Assembly: GCA_963931865.1 (NCBI GenBank)
Contig: OZ007513.1
Location: 5,122,168-5,186,167 of the forward strand
Length of the DNA stretch: 64,000 bases
Source of the DNA: Axinella damicornis
Taxonomy: Eukaryota > Porifera > Demospongiae > Axinellida > Axinellidae
Direction of reading: 5' to 3'
Of the stretch, positions 11,485 to 22,669 are shown piece after piece. The translations under genes were made by a program, and so were the position numbers. Under the pieces are notes generated by a model, which ran no database searches, was not told the origin of the DNA, and saw only the letters and a program-made list of their open reading frames with translations. Numbering within the stretch: the first letter of the stretch is position 1; each line of letters starts with the position of its first letter.

Positions 11485-12034
11485 CTCTACGAAAGTCCGC
11501 CCACTCCGCAAAGAGCGCCCACCCCCCACTTTTGGCTCAATTTTCTATATAGGGTCAAAGTTTACTCGAATGAGCGCCCACCCTCGCGCTATAGCCTCGT
11601 GCCTCGTGTAACAGGCGATGGAGCGCATTAGTGAGATGTTCGAGCGTATCTGAGGTAAGAACCTCCTTGCAGCAAGTCTCTGTTGGTCTGTGTATCCGTA
11701 TCTATGGTGTCCATGTGTGTTGCCTGGCTTGCCTGTGCTGACGACGGCCCCACGGCCTCCACGCTGGACTCAGTCAGCCAGCGCTTGGCGGCAGCGAAGA
11801 CGACGTGGTGAGCGGTGATGTTGCTAGTGACTCCAGCGATGTAGATGTGCTGGGAGGGCTTTGACTCACGCGTGCTTGCTGCTCGATCGCTGCTATTGCG
11901 CTTCTTGTGTACGTAAACAAAGGTGGGCGCTCTTTCAAGGTTGAATGCGGAAACACTCGAAAGAGCGCCCACCCCCCTGTTTGGTGAGAAAGTAAGATGC
12001 AGCGCCCATGGGCGGACTTTCGCGGGAGTACGGT
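11485..12034 (-). mobile_element. CTCTCGCGAAAGTCC TIR element, copy 2 (inverted)
   Basis: Reverse-orientation copy of 4401-4954 with ends CTCTACGAAAGTCCGCCCA and the inverse TGGGCGGACTTTCGCGGGAG. A 229-codon minus frame (11628-12317) crosses its boundary and is attributed to the repeat. Confidence 0.8.
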
Positions 12035-12766
12035 AATGCTGATACCACTTTGTGCCTAAGGGTGGGGGTGTGCAGAATGTGAGGGGGTGTCTAGGACACT
12101 GTGTACTAATTCCTTGCTGAGAAGCACACCATTCTATACATGCGTAGAGTAAGGGTAGGGATATCCGGACGCTCTGCAACTTCTTCCTACAAGCAACTGT
12201 GTGACTAAATTTGCAGGGTGTCCGGACACCCCTCCCAATACAAATTCCTAGATCTTGCCCTGAAATTTCTATGCTGTACACACTTGTTAGTACACAAATC
12301 CCATAGAGCGGTTGCAATTACGTCACAAAACCACGTGACTGAGTACTTCAGTATGGCAAAAGAACGTGGAGGTCAATGCCAGCTGAACGGAAACTACTGA
12401 CTCACTTGCACTCCAGGTCGCGTAGCTGCTCGATCTAATCGGCATGGTAACTGCGATATAGCGACAGTTCACACAGTAATACTTTGTAAGTTCCGAGCTG
12501 CTTGCATTTCTAAGATCACTGTAGAAATTTATAATACTACTTCATGCCATACACCTTTATGAAAGAAAAAACGGAGTATAACGGAGGGCGTTTCGGTTGT
12601 TTTACGGCCGGTGACGTCACTTGCAAGCGATCTATATATCTATTCACCACCACTGTTCACTGGAGGGTCTATACAAGGCCATACAAGACTAGTGTGTAAT
12701 ACTGACCAGTATTAATACTTTTACGCACACTCTTCACTTGTTGTACGTCTACATGGCATACACCGA

Positions 12767-12825
12767 TAGTCTCGCAGGCCAGCCTCTCGCCACACGGCGT
12801 GGCGAGAGGCTGGCCCGCGAGACTA
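12767..12825. mobile_element. 59-bp TAGTCTCG palindromic element
   Basis: A nearly perfect palindrome, TAGTCTCGCAGGCCAGCC and its inverse, around CCACACGGCGTGG. Both flanks carry the exact 9-bp duplication ATACACCGA. Confidence 0.88.
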
Positions 12826-13309
12826 ATACACCGACTCAGTACGGAGCACGCGCAAGCTGTTGAACACATCAACAAATGCTAACCTGTACCTCACTCACTC
12901 TGATATCGTACAACTACAAGTAACGTATGGTGTACCTGAACGTGTTCATATACTCCTGCAGGTGGCACCGCACGGGATCACTAACATACTTCCCAACCTT
13001 GAGTTTTGTATATGCAGGAAAATTTCACTTATTTTGCAGGATTTTGCTGTCTTGTGCAGGACAATTTTGATCCACTGCACAGCAGCATTCCTAGGGTAGT
13101 CTGGAGAGAATTTACAACGGACGAAAGAGGCTCCCTTTCTGCTTGAGGACACATTATAGCGCTTCCAATCGGGATGCCACTTGCATGGCCTTCTTGGACA
13201 CCGGTTCTAACCGTTCTGACCCACTGGTACTGGCACTCATCTGCAGGTAGCTAGTAGTTCAAGTTGTCAGACAGACTTGCTTGTACGCGTAGTAAACGCC
13301 TAGGCACGT

Positions 13310-13405
13310 GTATAATTTCCGGAACAATTTTGATTGTTTCCGGGACAGCAGGACAAAAGGTCAGTTTCCGGGACAGTCCCGGAAATTCCGGGACGGTTGG
13401 CAAGT
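13310..13405. repeat. TTTCCGGGACAG repeats
   Basis: Several copies of a short TTCCGGGACAG motif end in GACGGTTGGCAAGTATG, similar to the weaker ACTTCCCAACCTTGAG region near 12990. Probably a short interspersed element. Confidence 0.4.
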
Positions 13406-13488
13406 ATGCACTAAGGCACCTAGATCGACGGTTCCAAGATATTGCTGAGTCTAGTCGACTCTACGATCGAGCCCAAAATTAATAATTA

Positions 13489-14520
13489 TTACCCCGTGCG
13501 CGCATGCGCGAAGCGGGGTTAAGCAATCGGTGTTGTCTGTCAGTCTGTCAGTCTGTCTGTCAGTTCCTCGAAAAATATTGAAATCTCGCAATGTACATTG
13601 TTAAACAATTGCTAAACTCGACAAAAAGATTGGAATAGAAAACTAAAAAGTGTTTGTGTACCTGATAGCTACCAAACCGCTTGAATTCGTTGCATACTCC
13701 AGCTCTTTCTTATTAAACATCGGCCATTTTTACGGTCTGCAATTGCGCAACTCAAATACGGACGTAAATACGGATGTACGCGGATTCTGGCATGTGTTCA
13801 TACTGAAGATTGAATTGAAGAACGTTCATTATGGATCTTAGAAGGGTTAGAAAGCGTTCCCTTAAACTTAGAGAAATGCAAGAAGTTGAAGAATACAATG
13901 AAATGCAAGAAGCTCAGGATGCAGACGCGCAGGACAAGAGACAACAAGAGGCCCAGGCTCAGGCACGGGCAGCTAAGCGCCGATCTGAGTCACTCGAGGA
14001 TGCGGAAGCAATTAAGAAGACAGCAAGAAGCCCAGGCTAAGGCAGCTAAGCGCAGATCCGAGTCACTCGAGGATGCGGAGGCAAGAAGACAGCAAGATGC
14101 CCAGGCTAAGGCAGCTAAGCGCAGATCTGAGTCACTCGAGGAATCATACATACACTGCAGGGTACATACACTGCAGATATTGTACATAACATCACATCAA
14201 ATATGAACTAACTAGATACACAGTGAATAAATAATCAACAGTACATACGATGCAGATGATGTACATAATATGACATCACGTACAAACTAAATGAAGTAGC
14301 TACACAGACAAAATCGTCAACAATACATACACAGCAGATTTTGTACATAACGAATCAAGTCAGTAAAAGTGTTCCCCACTCGATACTTGACTTGTCTTCA
14401 AGCAACGCATGTAAATAAGTTCTAAACATGGAGCGAACCTCCTCTGATGCATTCGCTATTCTGTTGTCTTCGCTATCTCGCCAAGCACCTGATCGTAATA
14501 TTAACTTGCGCACGGGGTAA
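13489..14520 (+). mobile_element. TTACCCCGTGCGC-ended element with STPR-type repeats
   Basis: Both ends carry TTACCCCGTGCGC in opposite orientation, spanning ~1.03 kb. The left end adds a hairpin (GCGCGCATGCGCGAAGCGGGG) and CTGT-rich repeats. A related end lies at 19721-19733. The body encodes 23-residue repeats, described separately. Its class is uncertain; a non-autonomous Helitron-like element is possible. Confidence 0.6.
13831..14142 (+). pseudogene. STPR-like 23-residue repeat ORF, frameshifted
   Basis: From ATG 13831 the frame reads MDLRRVRKRSLKLREMQ, then charged helical repeats. Units of the form RRQQEAQAKAAKRRSESLED plus AEA (23 residues, 69 bases) occur about three times, split between two frames by an indel near 13940-14030. 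The period and the Arg/Gln/Ala/Glu composition match the STPR (score-and-three-amino-acid peptide repeat) type. I recall similar arrays at the N-terminus of Helitron-type proteins in invertebrates. No helicase or Rep domain follows, so this is a truncated, non-autonomous remnant. Confidence 0.5.
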
Positions 14521-14821
14521 GTGCTTCACTGATCTGAGCACCTCTAGTGTGATGATGTAATCATTGCGAGATTACGTAATCTAATCATCAGAGTGGGTGG
14601 GTCTGCGTTTGTTGCATTGCGTATTGCATACAGGAAGCACACAATACAGAATAATATTATTATTGATTTTTGTGCAAGCATAACTCAAATAAACTCATAG
14701 CTGCATGCTATTGGCGTCTACCCAGTCCACCTTGAGTGGTAAGTAGCTGTACAATACCATCGTGTATACTGAATTGAAGGAATCATGATTAGTACACCAC
14801 TGTTTTATACTAGTGTCGATC

Positions 14822-14875
14822 CTAGGCCCCTGCCCAGCAGCTTTACTGCAAGTGACAGGAAGCTGGGCAGGGCCT
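14822..14875. repeat. hairpin element
   Basis: CCTGCCCAGCAGCTTTACTG and its inverse around the site form a short palindromic repeat, followed by poly-T and degenerate TGCAAGATCC repeats to about 15000. Confidence 0.55.
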
Positions 14876-15093
14876 GCTATTTTTTTTTTCTGTTCTGTGG
14901 AGTGCAAGATTTGAGCCGGATGTGCAAGATCCTTACAAGACCCTGCAAGATTCTGCAAACAGCCTTTTTCTTGTGAGTCTAACAAGCAAGATTTGTCCAA
15001 TGTTCTTGCACTTCCTTGCAATACTGGTCTACCAGAAAGACTAACCAGACATCAGGCATCCAGAGCATGGGAAATCAGGGTTCATTTCATTTT

Positions 15094-15115
15094 GGGGGGG
15101 GGGGGGGGGGGGGGG
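15094..15115. repeat. 22-base poly-G
   Basis: An uninterrupted G run. No gene is recognised from 15120 to 16340, apart from a C/T-rich tract near 15718-15835. Confidence 0.9.
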
Positions 15116-16345
15116 CGGGCTTGCTGGGAGGCTTAACCCCACTTCAAATACATATGTACCTGGGTGCATCCAAGAAGAAGGCCTCCCCCCATTGCTTCAC
15201 CATGCTATGATTTTGTCCCCTCCTTGAACAATTTGAAACACTGGAAATTGTTACTTGCTATTGGGCAAGCTTGAGTGAGCATCTTCTAATGCATCCAGTC
15301 CCTCATATCATGAATCTGGTGCATGCATAATTATAATGTACAATCCTGAGTTCAGTGATGTGTAAACTCAATGGCTATAAGGAAGAATGGGAAACAGATG
15401 CGCCAGAGCCAAAGGCACAGAGCAATAGGAAGGAAAAGTATGTAATTATGTACTCATGCAGTGCCGTAAACTGACTTCATACGTCCGGCAGCTATTCTGA
15501 CCTTACTCACATTTTGTGTCTATTTTGCCTCATTCTCTAAAACAAGTGTCACCCTCAGTTGCTAAAATGCATGCCGCTTGCATGCTCTCACTCACCCTAC
15601 AATGCCCTGCATTCACCTAGATACTTCCTTGTCATCTACAATCGTTACCTTGACTTCTCTACCAGGGTGTATCTGCAACCTGCCAAAATTGCCAAGGTAT
15701 TCTGATCTGTTTATCCCCTCTGCTCCCCTGCTGCCACTGCTCCTCATTTCTCTCCTTCACTACCTCCCTTTCCCACACCCCACATTCCCCTCTGTCCACT
15801 CCTCCCCACTTCCCTCCCTCCCCCCCTCCTGCACTCAGTGGGTGTGATCTTTGACCCTGCTGTGATACTCCCCTATGCATAGCCCCTGCATGCAATTTAT
15901 CTGATAGCACCCCAACGCTCCCACATGAGCTTCCTTTTATTATTATCAACATAGTTTTGAATTACGATTAGTTGTTTACCTGCAACTGGACATCCAGTGA
16001 AGCAAATTAGCTGGGGTGGCTCATAGAGACTTACCCCCCACAGATTTAGTTTACTTGCTGATCGTTGTGTATTTAGTACAGCTCTATCCTTAGCTACTTC
16101 TTCTATCAAGTTTGTAATGCAGCATAGCTATATACCAGGAGGTGGTTCATTAACTTTTATGAACACACGTGTACACACACACGTTCACACAGCACTTCAG
16201 CCTTCCACCCTCCCATTCTGATTGATGACTACATCATGCGGAGAGTGCACTGGAAAATCTGCAGTAGAGAATGTACAACAACAGGATTGACCTGCTTGTC
16301 AAGCATGCAAGGTGGGTAATAGATAACACAAGTCTCACTTCACTT

Positions 16346-16681
16346 GCTCAGCTACTTCCCCCTCATTCGCCTGAGTAATCAGGCGCCGGACAGCTCTCTG
16401 CATGTGCAGATCTGCTATTCCCGATTGTGTCCGCTTCAGCTGTTGCTCCCCGATTGCATCGATCTGCTTCTCTCCGTTTGCATCCGCGATTCAGCTGCTG
16501 CTCCCCGATTGCGTCCACTTCAACTGCTGCTCCCTGATTGCATCCACTTCAACTGCTGCTCCCCGATTGCGTCCACTTCAACTGCTGCTCCCTGATTGCA
16601 TCCACTTCGACTGCTGCTCCCCGATTGCATCCCACCTGTTCTGGAAGATTCCAGCCCATGCCCTGGCCCAATGTTCTCCAG
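16346..16681 (+). mobile_element. minisatellite-bearing element, copy 2
   Basis: Starts CAGCTACTTCCCCCTCATTC, then about five 29-bp units (CTGCTCCCCGATTGCGTCC plus ACTTCAACTG), then CAGCCCATGCCC and CCCAATGTTCTC. The usual 3' part (TCTAGTCCCGCCCC) is absent; unrelated sequence follows from 16682. Confidence 0.8.
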
Positions 16682-16980
16682 CACCGCCAACATACCAAAC
16701 TTCCCAGCAATTCTAATGCCTCTGACTCACCCGATCGCAGCCAGGCTAGCCCCCGGACACCCAGCTGGCATTCCTCTTGTGCCTACCATGCCCAATGTGT
16801 ACCCTTATCCCTATCGTGCTAGCATACCTGGGATGCAAAACGTACCATCCCAGCCCATCACCGGCACCATGGTTTGAATGAACACACCTCGATTTACCTC
16901 TCAGACTCTAGTGTCAGGCTACCCTTTTTATGTACAACCCTCTGTGTACGGTAACATGCACTCAGCAGGTCAGAGCTATC
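16682..16980 (+). CDS. possible Pro/Ser-rich C-terminal exon
   Basis: A good acceptor (AATGTTCTCCAG) is followed by two overlapping open frames, one Ser/Pro-rich (SDSPDRSQASPRTPS) and one Pro/Tyr-rich (PTMPNVYPYPYRASIPGMQ). A third piece, MNTPRFTSQTLVSGYP to QSYQPF and a stop, follows after a one-base frame change near 16873. The composition resembles the tail of an RNA-binding or transcription protein. The frame changes mean either decay or a wrong exon model. The acceptor itself lies inside the preceding repeat, so the repeat may have supplied it or have inserted next to it. Confidence 0.28.
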
Positions 16981-17207
16981 AACCTTTCTAGGTTATGATT
17001 TTTGTATTATGCAAGATGAATTCATATGACGTGCATTTGTGGCATGAAATAATTATGTTCAAAGAAAGTTTTATAAGTAACTGTTCAAAATCGCTGTAGG
17101 GCCATCATAGTGGCCTGTCTCGTGCAAAGAGATAATGGTGTGATTGTACTTGTACATGTGTGATTGGAAAGCACTTCTCATTAATTTGTTCACCTCTACA
17201 GAATAAC

Positions 17208-17290
17208 AATGTCCCTAGGGCATTTTCTGGTCTGACAAGAAGCTGTACAAGTACATAGGGTGTAACTGACGTCTATAGACATAATTGCCA
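17208..17290 (+). repeat. fragment of CCCTTTAA-ended repeat (3' end)
   Basis: Matches the end of 3313-3949 (GAAGCTGTACAAGTACATAG, GTCTATAGACAT). Confidence 0.5.
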
Positions 17291-17629
17291 TGTCCAAGAT
17301 TCAGGAATTATAATGGAAGTGTCACGACACAATAATTATAACATAAACAGGAACTTCAGCCCAGTTCCAGAGATCATGTCAGACTACGTTAGTAACCACC
17401 TACCTAGAAAAATAACTACGTGCATAGAAACGTACTAGGATAATATTGTGGTTTGCAGATTTCTCTGCCTGTAATACAAGAAGTCACATGTCTTGATGGT
17501 GGCTTCAGCTGGGGATAGTTTTTTTTTGGAGTACGTACCTAGCACATTTATAATTATACATGAAATTAATTTTTGTGGGAAGTTGTCATTCCTACTCTGA
17601 GGACAATGTTGCATGGTGTTCACTTGCAG

Positions 17630-17757
17630 CGTCATTATTGTCCTCCTCCAGCATTGGGCAAAACAAATTCACTGAGGTTGGGAAAGCCCAACTACGACAG
17701 GCAGCAGAAGAAAGGAAGAGCTACTCAGACTTTGTTGAGCTTGATTTTAATGCCTGA
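17630..17757 (+). CDS. likely terminal exon, unrecognised
   Basis: After the acceptor CACTTGCAG the frame reads SLLSSSSIGQNKFTEVGKAQ, then LRQAAEERKSYSDFVELDFNA and a TGA stop at 17755-17757. The charged helical end and clean stop look like a real C-terminus. A second frame is also open but less protein-like. AT-rich sequence with AATAATAAG follows at once, compatible with a 3' end. No upstream exon is identified with confidence; the splice phase needs a two-base codon remainder. Confidence 0.42.
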
Positions 17758-17779
17758 TCTTATGCTTTATAATAATAAG

Positions 17780-19600
17780 TAATATCCTGTACATGAATTG
17801 CTCATTTACCAAAACATATTTATTATGGGTACGTGTTTTGGTTTTGAAATTCAGCTAGAAACAACCAAATTTGTCATTTAAGAGCAGCATTCCCCTAGAC
17901 CCCACCCCATAAAGACGGCTTTGCATATCGTCTATAATTATTACTATAGGAATAACGCGTATGCACAGAAAACGTCTCGCGCACGTGAGCATGAATAGTA
18001 GGCGTGGTCTCATGTAGTAGGCCAGTTGGCCACGTGTAGTAGGAAGCTGTTGACAAAGCTTACGTCGTTGAAGTAGGGACGCTTCTTTGGGTGGGAGAAT
18101 GAATGATTACTTGGAGAGGAGCTACTTCTCGCACACGACACGTATATCAAACAAATGTGTAGGCAATGGTGCAAGTCAGATTTCCGTAGCTCACACTGAA
18201 GTGAAAGTGCCTGTAGCAGGGAGTTACATGAAAAGCTTACCGCTCGCCAGGATAAGTGAACAGAAAATTGCAAAAGCTTACAAGGTGGTGAAATTTCTGA
18301 GTAATTGCACCCACGGTTTATAGACATTCAAAGAACATATTTGAAGCAGCCCAGAATCCAACTACATGGTTATCTCTGTGAATGTGACTTCAATTGGATT
18401 CAACAGTATATTTAGCTCTGAGTATTGCAGACTCTAATAGAAGACTATGGCTTGAGCAGTTTATGGGAAATATCATTAGAGGCTACCACGAGTTTGCAGA
18501 GTGGTCTAAAGGAATAGCATTTAGTGGGATTTTCAATAAACCACGAAAGGACACAGTCTAACTGGTTTGTACTATAGGGCATGTGTAAAAGTCAGACTGC
18601 TAGAGAGGCCAAGCATGGTCAAAAATAAGTTTTGTTACTTGCTGTGCATGTAAAACTGTAAACGACATTGTGTTATATAACTACTTATCACAAACGTTTT
18701 CTAATGAAATTGTGTGGAATTGGGCAAATTTATACGGAATTGTAATTTAGTCTTCTGGAACTGAATTTGGGTAGTTAAGAATTGTATTGGAATGTGAGCT
18801 GGAATTGACTAATTGCACTGGAATTGCATTAGCGTATGAAAATGATTCCACTCTTGATCTTCAATTTCAATACCCTGGACTGAGGGGTGTTTCACTACAA
18901 GGTACCTATGATAACTGAATGGGAGCATATGTGTGGACTGGCGGTCATCGTTTGATGATAGACTGTCTGAGACACAGCACTGGCACAATAGCCACAGATT
19001 AGTAGTGATCATCTACAATCATACTATTTCTGCCTGGACAACCTTCCGCTGACTCGTTGGACTGGACAGGCCTACTAAGTGCAGGATGGTTGTCAGTAGC
19101 AGTGGGAGATGGACAGTCATTTGTGGTCACTCATTTAATGAATAATTTTAGTCACATGATCCACGCTGGAGATGGTTTGGGTTGGGTTGCATACATACCA
19201 TAACTGCAGGTTATTTAGTGCATGTATCTCCACTATAGATTACAACGCATGTACCTCTATCTCCATTGTAGGATTGAAAATGGCATAGTATCTGGAAGAC
19301 TTCAGTGCTTTTTAAAGAGTAGTTGGGTGAGTGAGCTGTGTCCTCCCCCCCCCCCCCCCCCCCATATGAACCCTGCATCATTCACCAGGCAACAAGACTC
19401 AGCAAATGGCACACAGTGTACCTTACGTAGCTTTAGAGTGCTTTTGTGGTTCAAAGGTTATTCTAGCCCATCCCAATGAATTGCTTTGGGAAATGTGATT
19501 ATGAAATATGTGGCCAGGCTTCCTGTAATGAAGTTTCACCACATAATTATATTCATGTGTGCAACTTTCTGGTTGCAAGGTCACTGAGTAGCTAACCTAG
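17780..19600. other. no supported gene
   Basis: Open frames at 18010-18327 exist on both strands but lack splice context or a recognisable domain. A 19-base C run is at 19345-19363. Confidence 0.4.
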
Positions 19601-19604
19601 ACCT

Positions 19605-19657
19605 AGCCTCGTTCCCAGGCTCTCCCAAGCTCGAACAAAATTGAGAGAAAAGGTGAG
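19605..19657. repeat. degraded TAGCCTCG end
   Basis: TAGCCTCGTTCCCAGGCTCT with a weak inverse (GAGAGCCTG) 30 bases later. Confidence 0.5.
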
Positions 19658-19669
19658 AGCCTGTGATAT

Positions 19670-19733
19670 TATGCCTCCGGGTAGACTGACAGACAGACAA
19701 ACCGATCAGCTGCACACATGCGCACGGGGTAAT
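19670..19733. repeat. TTACCCCGTGCGC-type element end (inverted)
   Basis: The segment from GACTGACAGACAGACAAACC to CGCACGGGGTAA mirrors the left end of the element at 13489. Confidence 0.55.
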
Positions 19734-19911
19734 TCAGCACTTGTTTGGCATAATAACGCACAACTACGTACGTGTATAAACTTAGAAATATTTGTGCAGA
19801 GAAGGGGGGAGGGGGGTGGGGAGATGGGGAGTAAGAGTAGGGAGGGGGAGGCCGTAACCATAACACTAAGTCCACTTGTATTTATGATGTAATAATGACA
19901 TCATCTCTCAG

Positions 19912-19992
19912 CTCAAGCCTGGAGTTCCCCTGCCTTCTCCGGAGACGCTGAAGGGACGATCCTACTCAAGGACAAGGTCAAGTGACAGAAAG
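19912..19992 (+). CDS. isolated exon, unrecognised
   Basis: A textbook acceptor (CATCTCTCAG) and donor (AAAG then GTAGGATG) bound 81 bases, 27 codons, phase 0 at both ends: LKPGVPLPSPETLKGRS, then YSRTRSSDRK. The Ser/Arg/Pro content suggests a linker or regulatory region. I do not recognise the gene and see no adjoining exon. Confidence 0.48.
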
Positions 19993-20439
19993 GTAGGATG
20001 TGGACTTGAGTTGGTACATTAGGGGGAGGTGGGGGGTCGGGATAGTGGCTTAACCGATCATACGCGATAGACACATATATGCATCATTCATTTACAAGTG
20101 CTGAACTGGAAGTCACGTATAAATGTTCACTTGGGACGCTACATTACAGTATTGCAAACATGTTGAGTAGATACATCTGCACTCTTCTAACACTGAGTTG
20201 CAGTCATGTAATTTTGTCCTGACGCCTTGAGACGTACATGATATTTAACCTACTTCTTCATGTGATGTTTGTTTATATATGATGGACAAACTTCAATGAA
20301 AGGCACACTGGTCATACCTTTGACTTGGACTGAAAAAGTATACGCGAGCACACAGACAAAGTGGCTTGAAGAGAAGACTTAGACTAAATTTGTCAAATTA
20401 TGGAGGAATACTGAATCAGATGTACACATGTAGTCTACG

Positions 20440-20823
20440 AGCATCTAGCTAGCTACACGTTGCCTTCTTAGCCGTTTCCTCTCTTGGTCAGCTTGTAGTC
20501 GTTGTAGTCGTTGCTCTCTCTGTTCCGGACTCTCTTGTTCAGGCCTTCCTTGCCGTTGCCTTTCTCAGTCAGCTTGTATAGTCTGCGTTCTTGGCGCGCT
20601 CCTCAGACGATCATTCTTGCGTATACCGACTTCTTGTTGTTATAGCCTCTCTTGCTGAAATCTCACATGATCTTGTTTGCAGTTGTCTAGCACAGTAGGG
20701 TGCGGCCACATGCACATTACTAGTTAGTAAATCCGTCACGCATGCGCACCAGCTATGTGGACAGGCAGACGTACGTATACATACTCAGCACTGTGTCTTG
20801 GCACTTCGGCACCGAGACAAAAA
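20440..20823 (-). mobile_element. Helitron-like end with STPR-type repeats
   Basis: On the minus strand the terminal hairpin TCTCGGTGCCGAAGTGCC is followed after ~250 bases by a frame reading RPEQESPEQREQRLQRLQAD and QERKRLRR, interrupted by stops upstream. This resembles the STPR-type repeats of 13831-14142 and Helitron N-termini. The hairpin matches 10141-10174 inverted. Confidence 0.5.
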
Positions 20824-20891
20824 TATGGCCGGTGCGTCTTCATTGAGGATTGTCTATCGTATGTGTCTATTGATGTAACAACTTGTGACTA

Positions 20892-20925
20892 CCTGAGGAA
20901 GACCCAGTTGGGTCGAAACATCGTA
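20892..20925 (+). ncRNA. hammerhead-like core motif in a repeat
   Basis: CCTGAGGA, a 5-bp stem (GACCC with GGGTC) around AGTT, then GAAAC reproduces the CUGANGA / stem II / GAAA core of hammerhead ribozymes. I could not define stems I and III or a cleavage triplet. The downstream GGCTCATC, ACACTAGTGGACC and CGGGCACTTGACTCT also follow the related motif at 28409. Confidence 0.3.
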
Positions 20926-21305
20926 TGAAAATGAAATCCTGGCTCATCGTGGTCCACCCTTCGAATTTATGCACTAGATTTCAACACTAGTGGACCCGAA
21001 TTGTGAAGTACGTCGCTGTAACGGGCACTTGACTCTATAAACATAACTTGTGACGTAGTTTGCCTTTCATCAGTGCGCATGCACCAAGATCTGAAATGGA
21101 TCTAATCTCTGAGCTATAGCTATTTACCGAGCAAATGTTGTTGGTTTAACCAAACCATCTGTAGTGTCCAACACTTGTATCAGTCTTGCGCCGAGACGAT
21201 TTTTTTCGAAAAAGGTGTCTTGTTATGTCAGCAGACCCCTATACTATATTGGTCTGCCTTACATGTTTGTACTGTGGTCATGTAATTTACAGGAACTCAC
21301 CATTT

Positions 21306-21330
21306 CCCCCCCTTCCCCCCCCCCCCCCCC
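21306..21330. repeat. poly-C tract
   Basis: Nearly pure C run. A second, 23 bases long, is at 21579-21601. Confidence 0.85.
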
Positions 21331-21659
21331 ATCTACATCAGAGTGTACTTTGATTACCTACCAATTATCTAGGGGCAGCTACATGTATGCAAGGTCTTGT
21401 ACTGTAATGGGTACCTCTTATGTACTTTCTCATTTCCTACCAATTATCCAGGGGCAGATCTTGCTACATAAGAGTGACCCATTGATTTCCTAGCATTTAT
21501 TTGCGATGGTGACTAATCAATAGGCTCGTTTCCATGACTACCCTTGTTTTCTGTTATAATGTGAATTTTTGATACACTCCCCCCCCCCCCCCCCCCCCCC
21601 CTCCCCAAACCTGCAGAACTGATGGTATTCATGCAGCCCTGATTCATGGGCACCTCCAG

Positions 21660-21780
21660 TGAAACTCCGGACAAGAACTGGTGCGTGTTTGATGGTCTGA
21701 TCGACACTCTGTGGATTGGGTCGGTGCTGGACGACAACAAGATATGTTTGAGTAGCGACAAGATTATCAAGCTGACTGAG

Positions 21781-21782
<2 letters not shown>
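21660..21782 (+). pseudogene. dynein heavy chain AAA2-type exon fragment
   Basis: After the acceptor GGCACCTCCAG the frame reads DKNWCVFDGLIDTLW, then VLDDNKICLSSDKIIKLTEG, to a donor (GG then GTGTGTG). Dynein heavy chains have a segment of this form, W-V-x-FDGPVDAVWIE-x-MNTVLDDNK-x-LCL, at the Walker B region of an AAA module, probably AAA2. Here about three residues (MNT) between Trp-Ile and Val-Leu-Asp-Asp are missing. The Walker B core FDG is kept. Dynein genes have dozens of exons, yet no other dynein exon is seen, so this is an orphan, probably non-functional fragment. Which dynein class it came from cannot be told. Confidence 0.68.

Positions 21783-21816
<34 letters not shown>
21783..21816. 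repeat. (GT)n microsatellite
   Basis: Begins directly at the donor of the dynein-like exon. Confidence 0.9.
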
Positions 21817-21822
<6 letters not shown>

Positions 21823-22375
21823 ATGTGTGTGTGTGAGAGAGAGAGAGTGTGTGTGTGTATGTAGCCTCGTTCCCAAGCTCTCTCCAAAAATGGGGGGTTG
21901 GGATAAAATTACACTATTTGGCGGGATTTAACATGGGGGGTCAAGAACCTTAATTTGTAATGAGGTCAATCACACTGAAACTTCCACATGACCACTCTAG
22001 AGAGGTTTCAGCCACCTCACTAATGAGGCCAAATATATTTGGCCCCAAGGTGACCGCGCATTAGACAGGTTCCACTGTAGTGTAATTTTGTACACACCTG
22101 AACTGAATTTTCCAGGACAGAGTACCTCTTGACGGTTGGCAAGAAGCAGTTGACAGTGTGCGAGAGGGCCACTAGTCTGATATCATGATATCACTGTTCG
22201 TTTTTGAGACACTCGCTCATCATTTGTCGCCACTTATTGGATCGATGGTTCACAAGGTACATTTGTAAGCTGTCCTGGTTTGCTTGTAGAAGGGTCTTGG
22301 ACCTCAATGAAGCTGAAAGCCAACCTAGCATTTAGCCTTGGAACAAACAGATGTTCAGATATCTGGGTGTTCCTC

Positions 22376-22666
22376 TGACCTTCACCATGCCGGATTGAGC
22401 TGGCAGCTTCAGCAATGGCATATATCACACATGATGGTACATGTACCTCTCCATGTGGACCCGGAAGCTTACACTTTGACTACAGTCCATCCTGTTGAAG
22501 TACACAAACAGAGCCATCAAGCTAGCCGTTATGCACGTACGTTAGAATACTGTCCATGCACATACCTGTAGGTGCACAACACGTGTCAAAATGTTCGTTG
22601 AAATAATTTCGCGAAGACCTGTAATTTGCAAAATTCAGACCCACGAAATTTAAGCGCTGTACGGTA
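22376..22666 (+). mobile_element. repeat ending TTTAAGCGCTGTACGGTA, copy 1
   Basis: Same-orientation partner of 48177-48471, sharing GAGCTGGCAGCTTCAGCAAT, CTCTCCATGTGG, GTACACAAACAGAGCCATCA and CGAAATTTAAGCGCT. Confidence 0.8.
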
Positions 22667-22669
22667 GTC

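Noticed and set aside
11628..12317. 229-codon minus-strand ORF
   Set aside because: Most of it lies in the TIR repeat at 11485-12034 and its copy at 4401-4954 gives the same frame only through sequence identity. No domain and no splice context.
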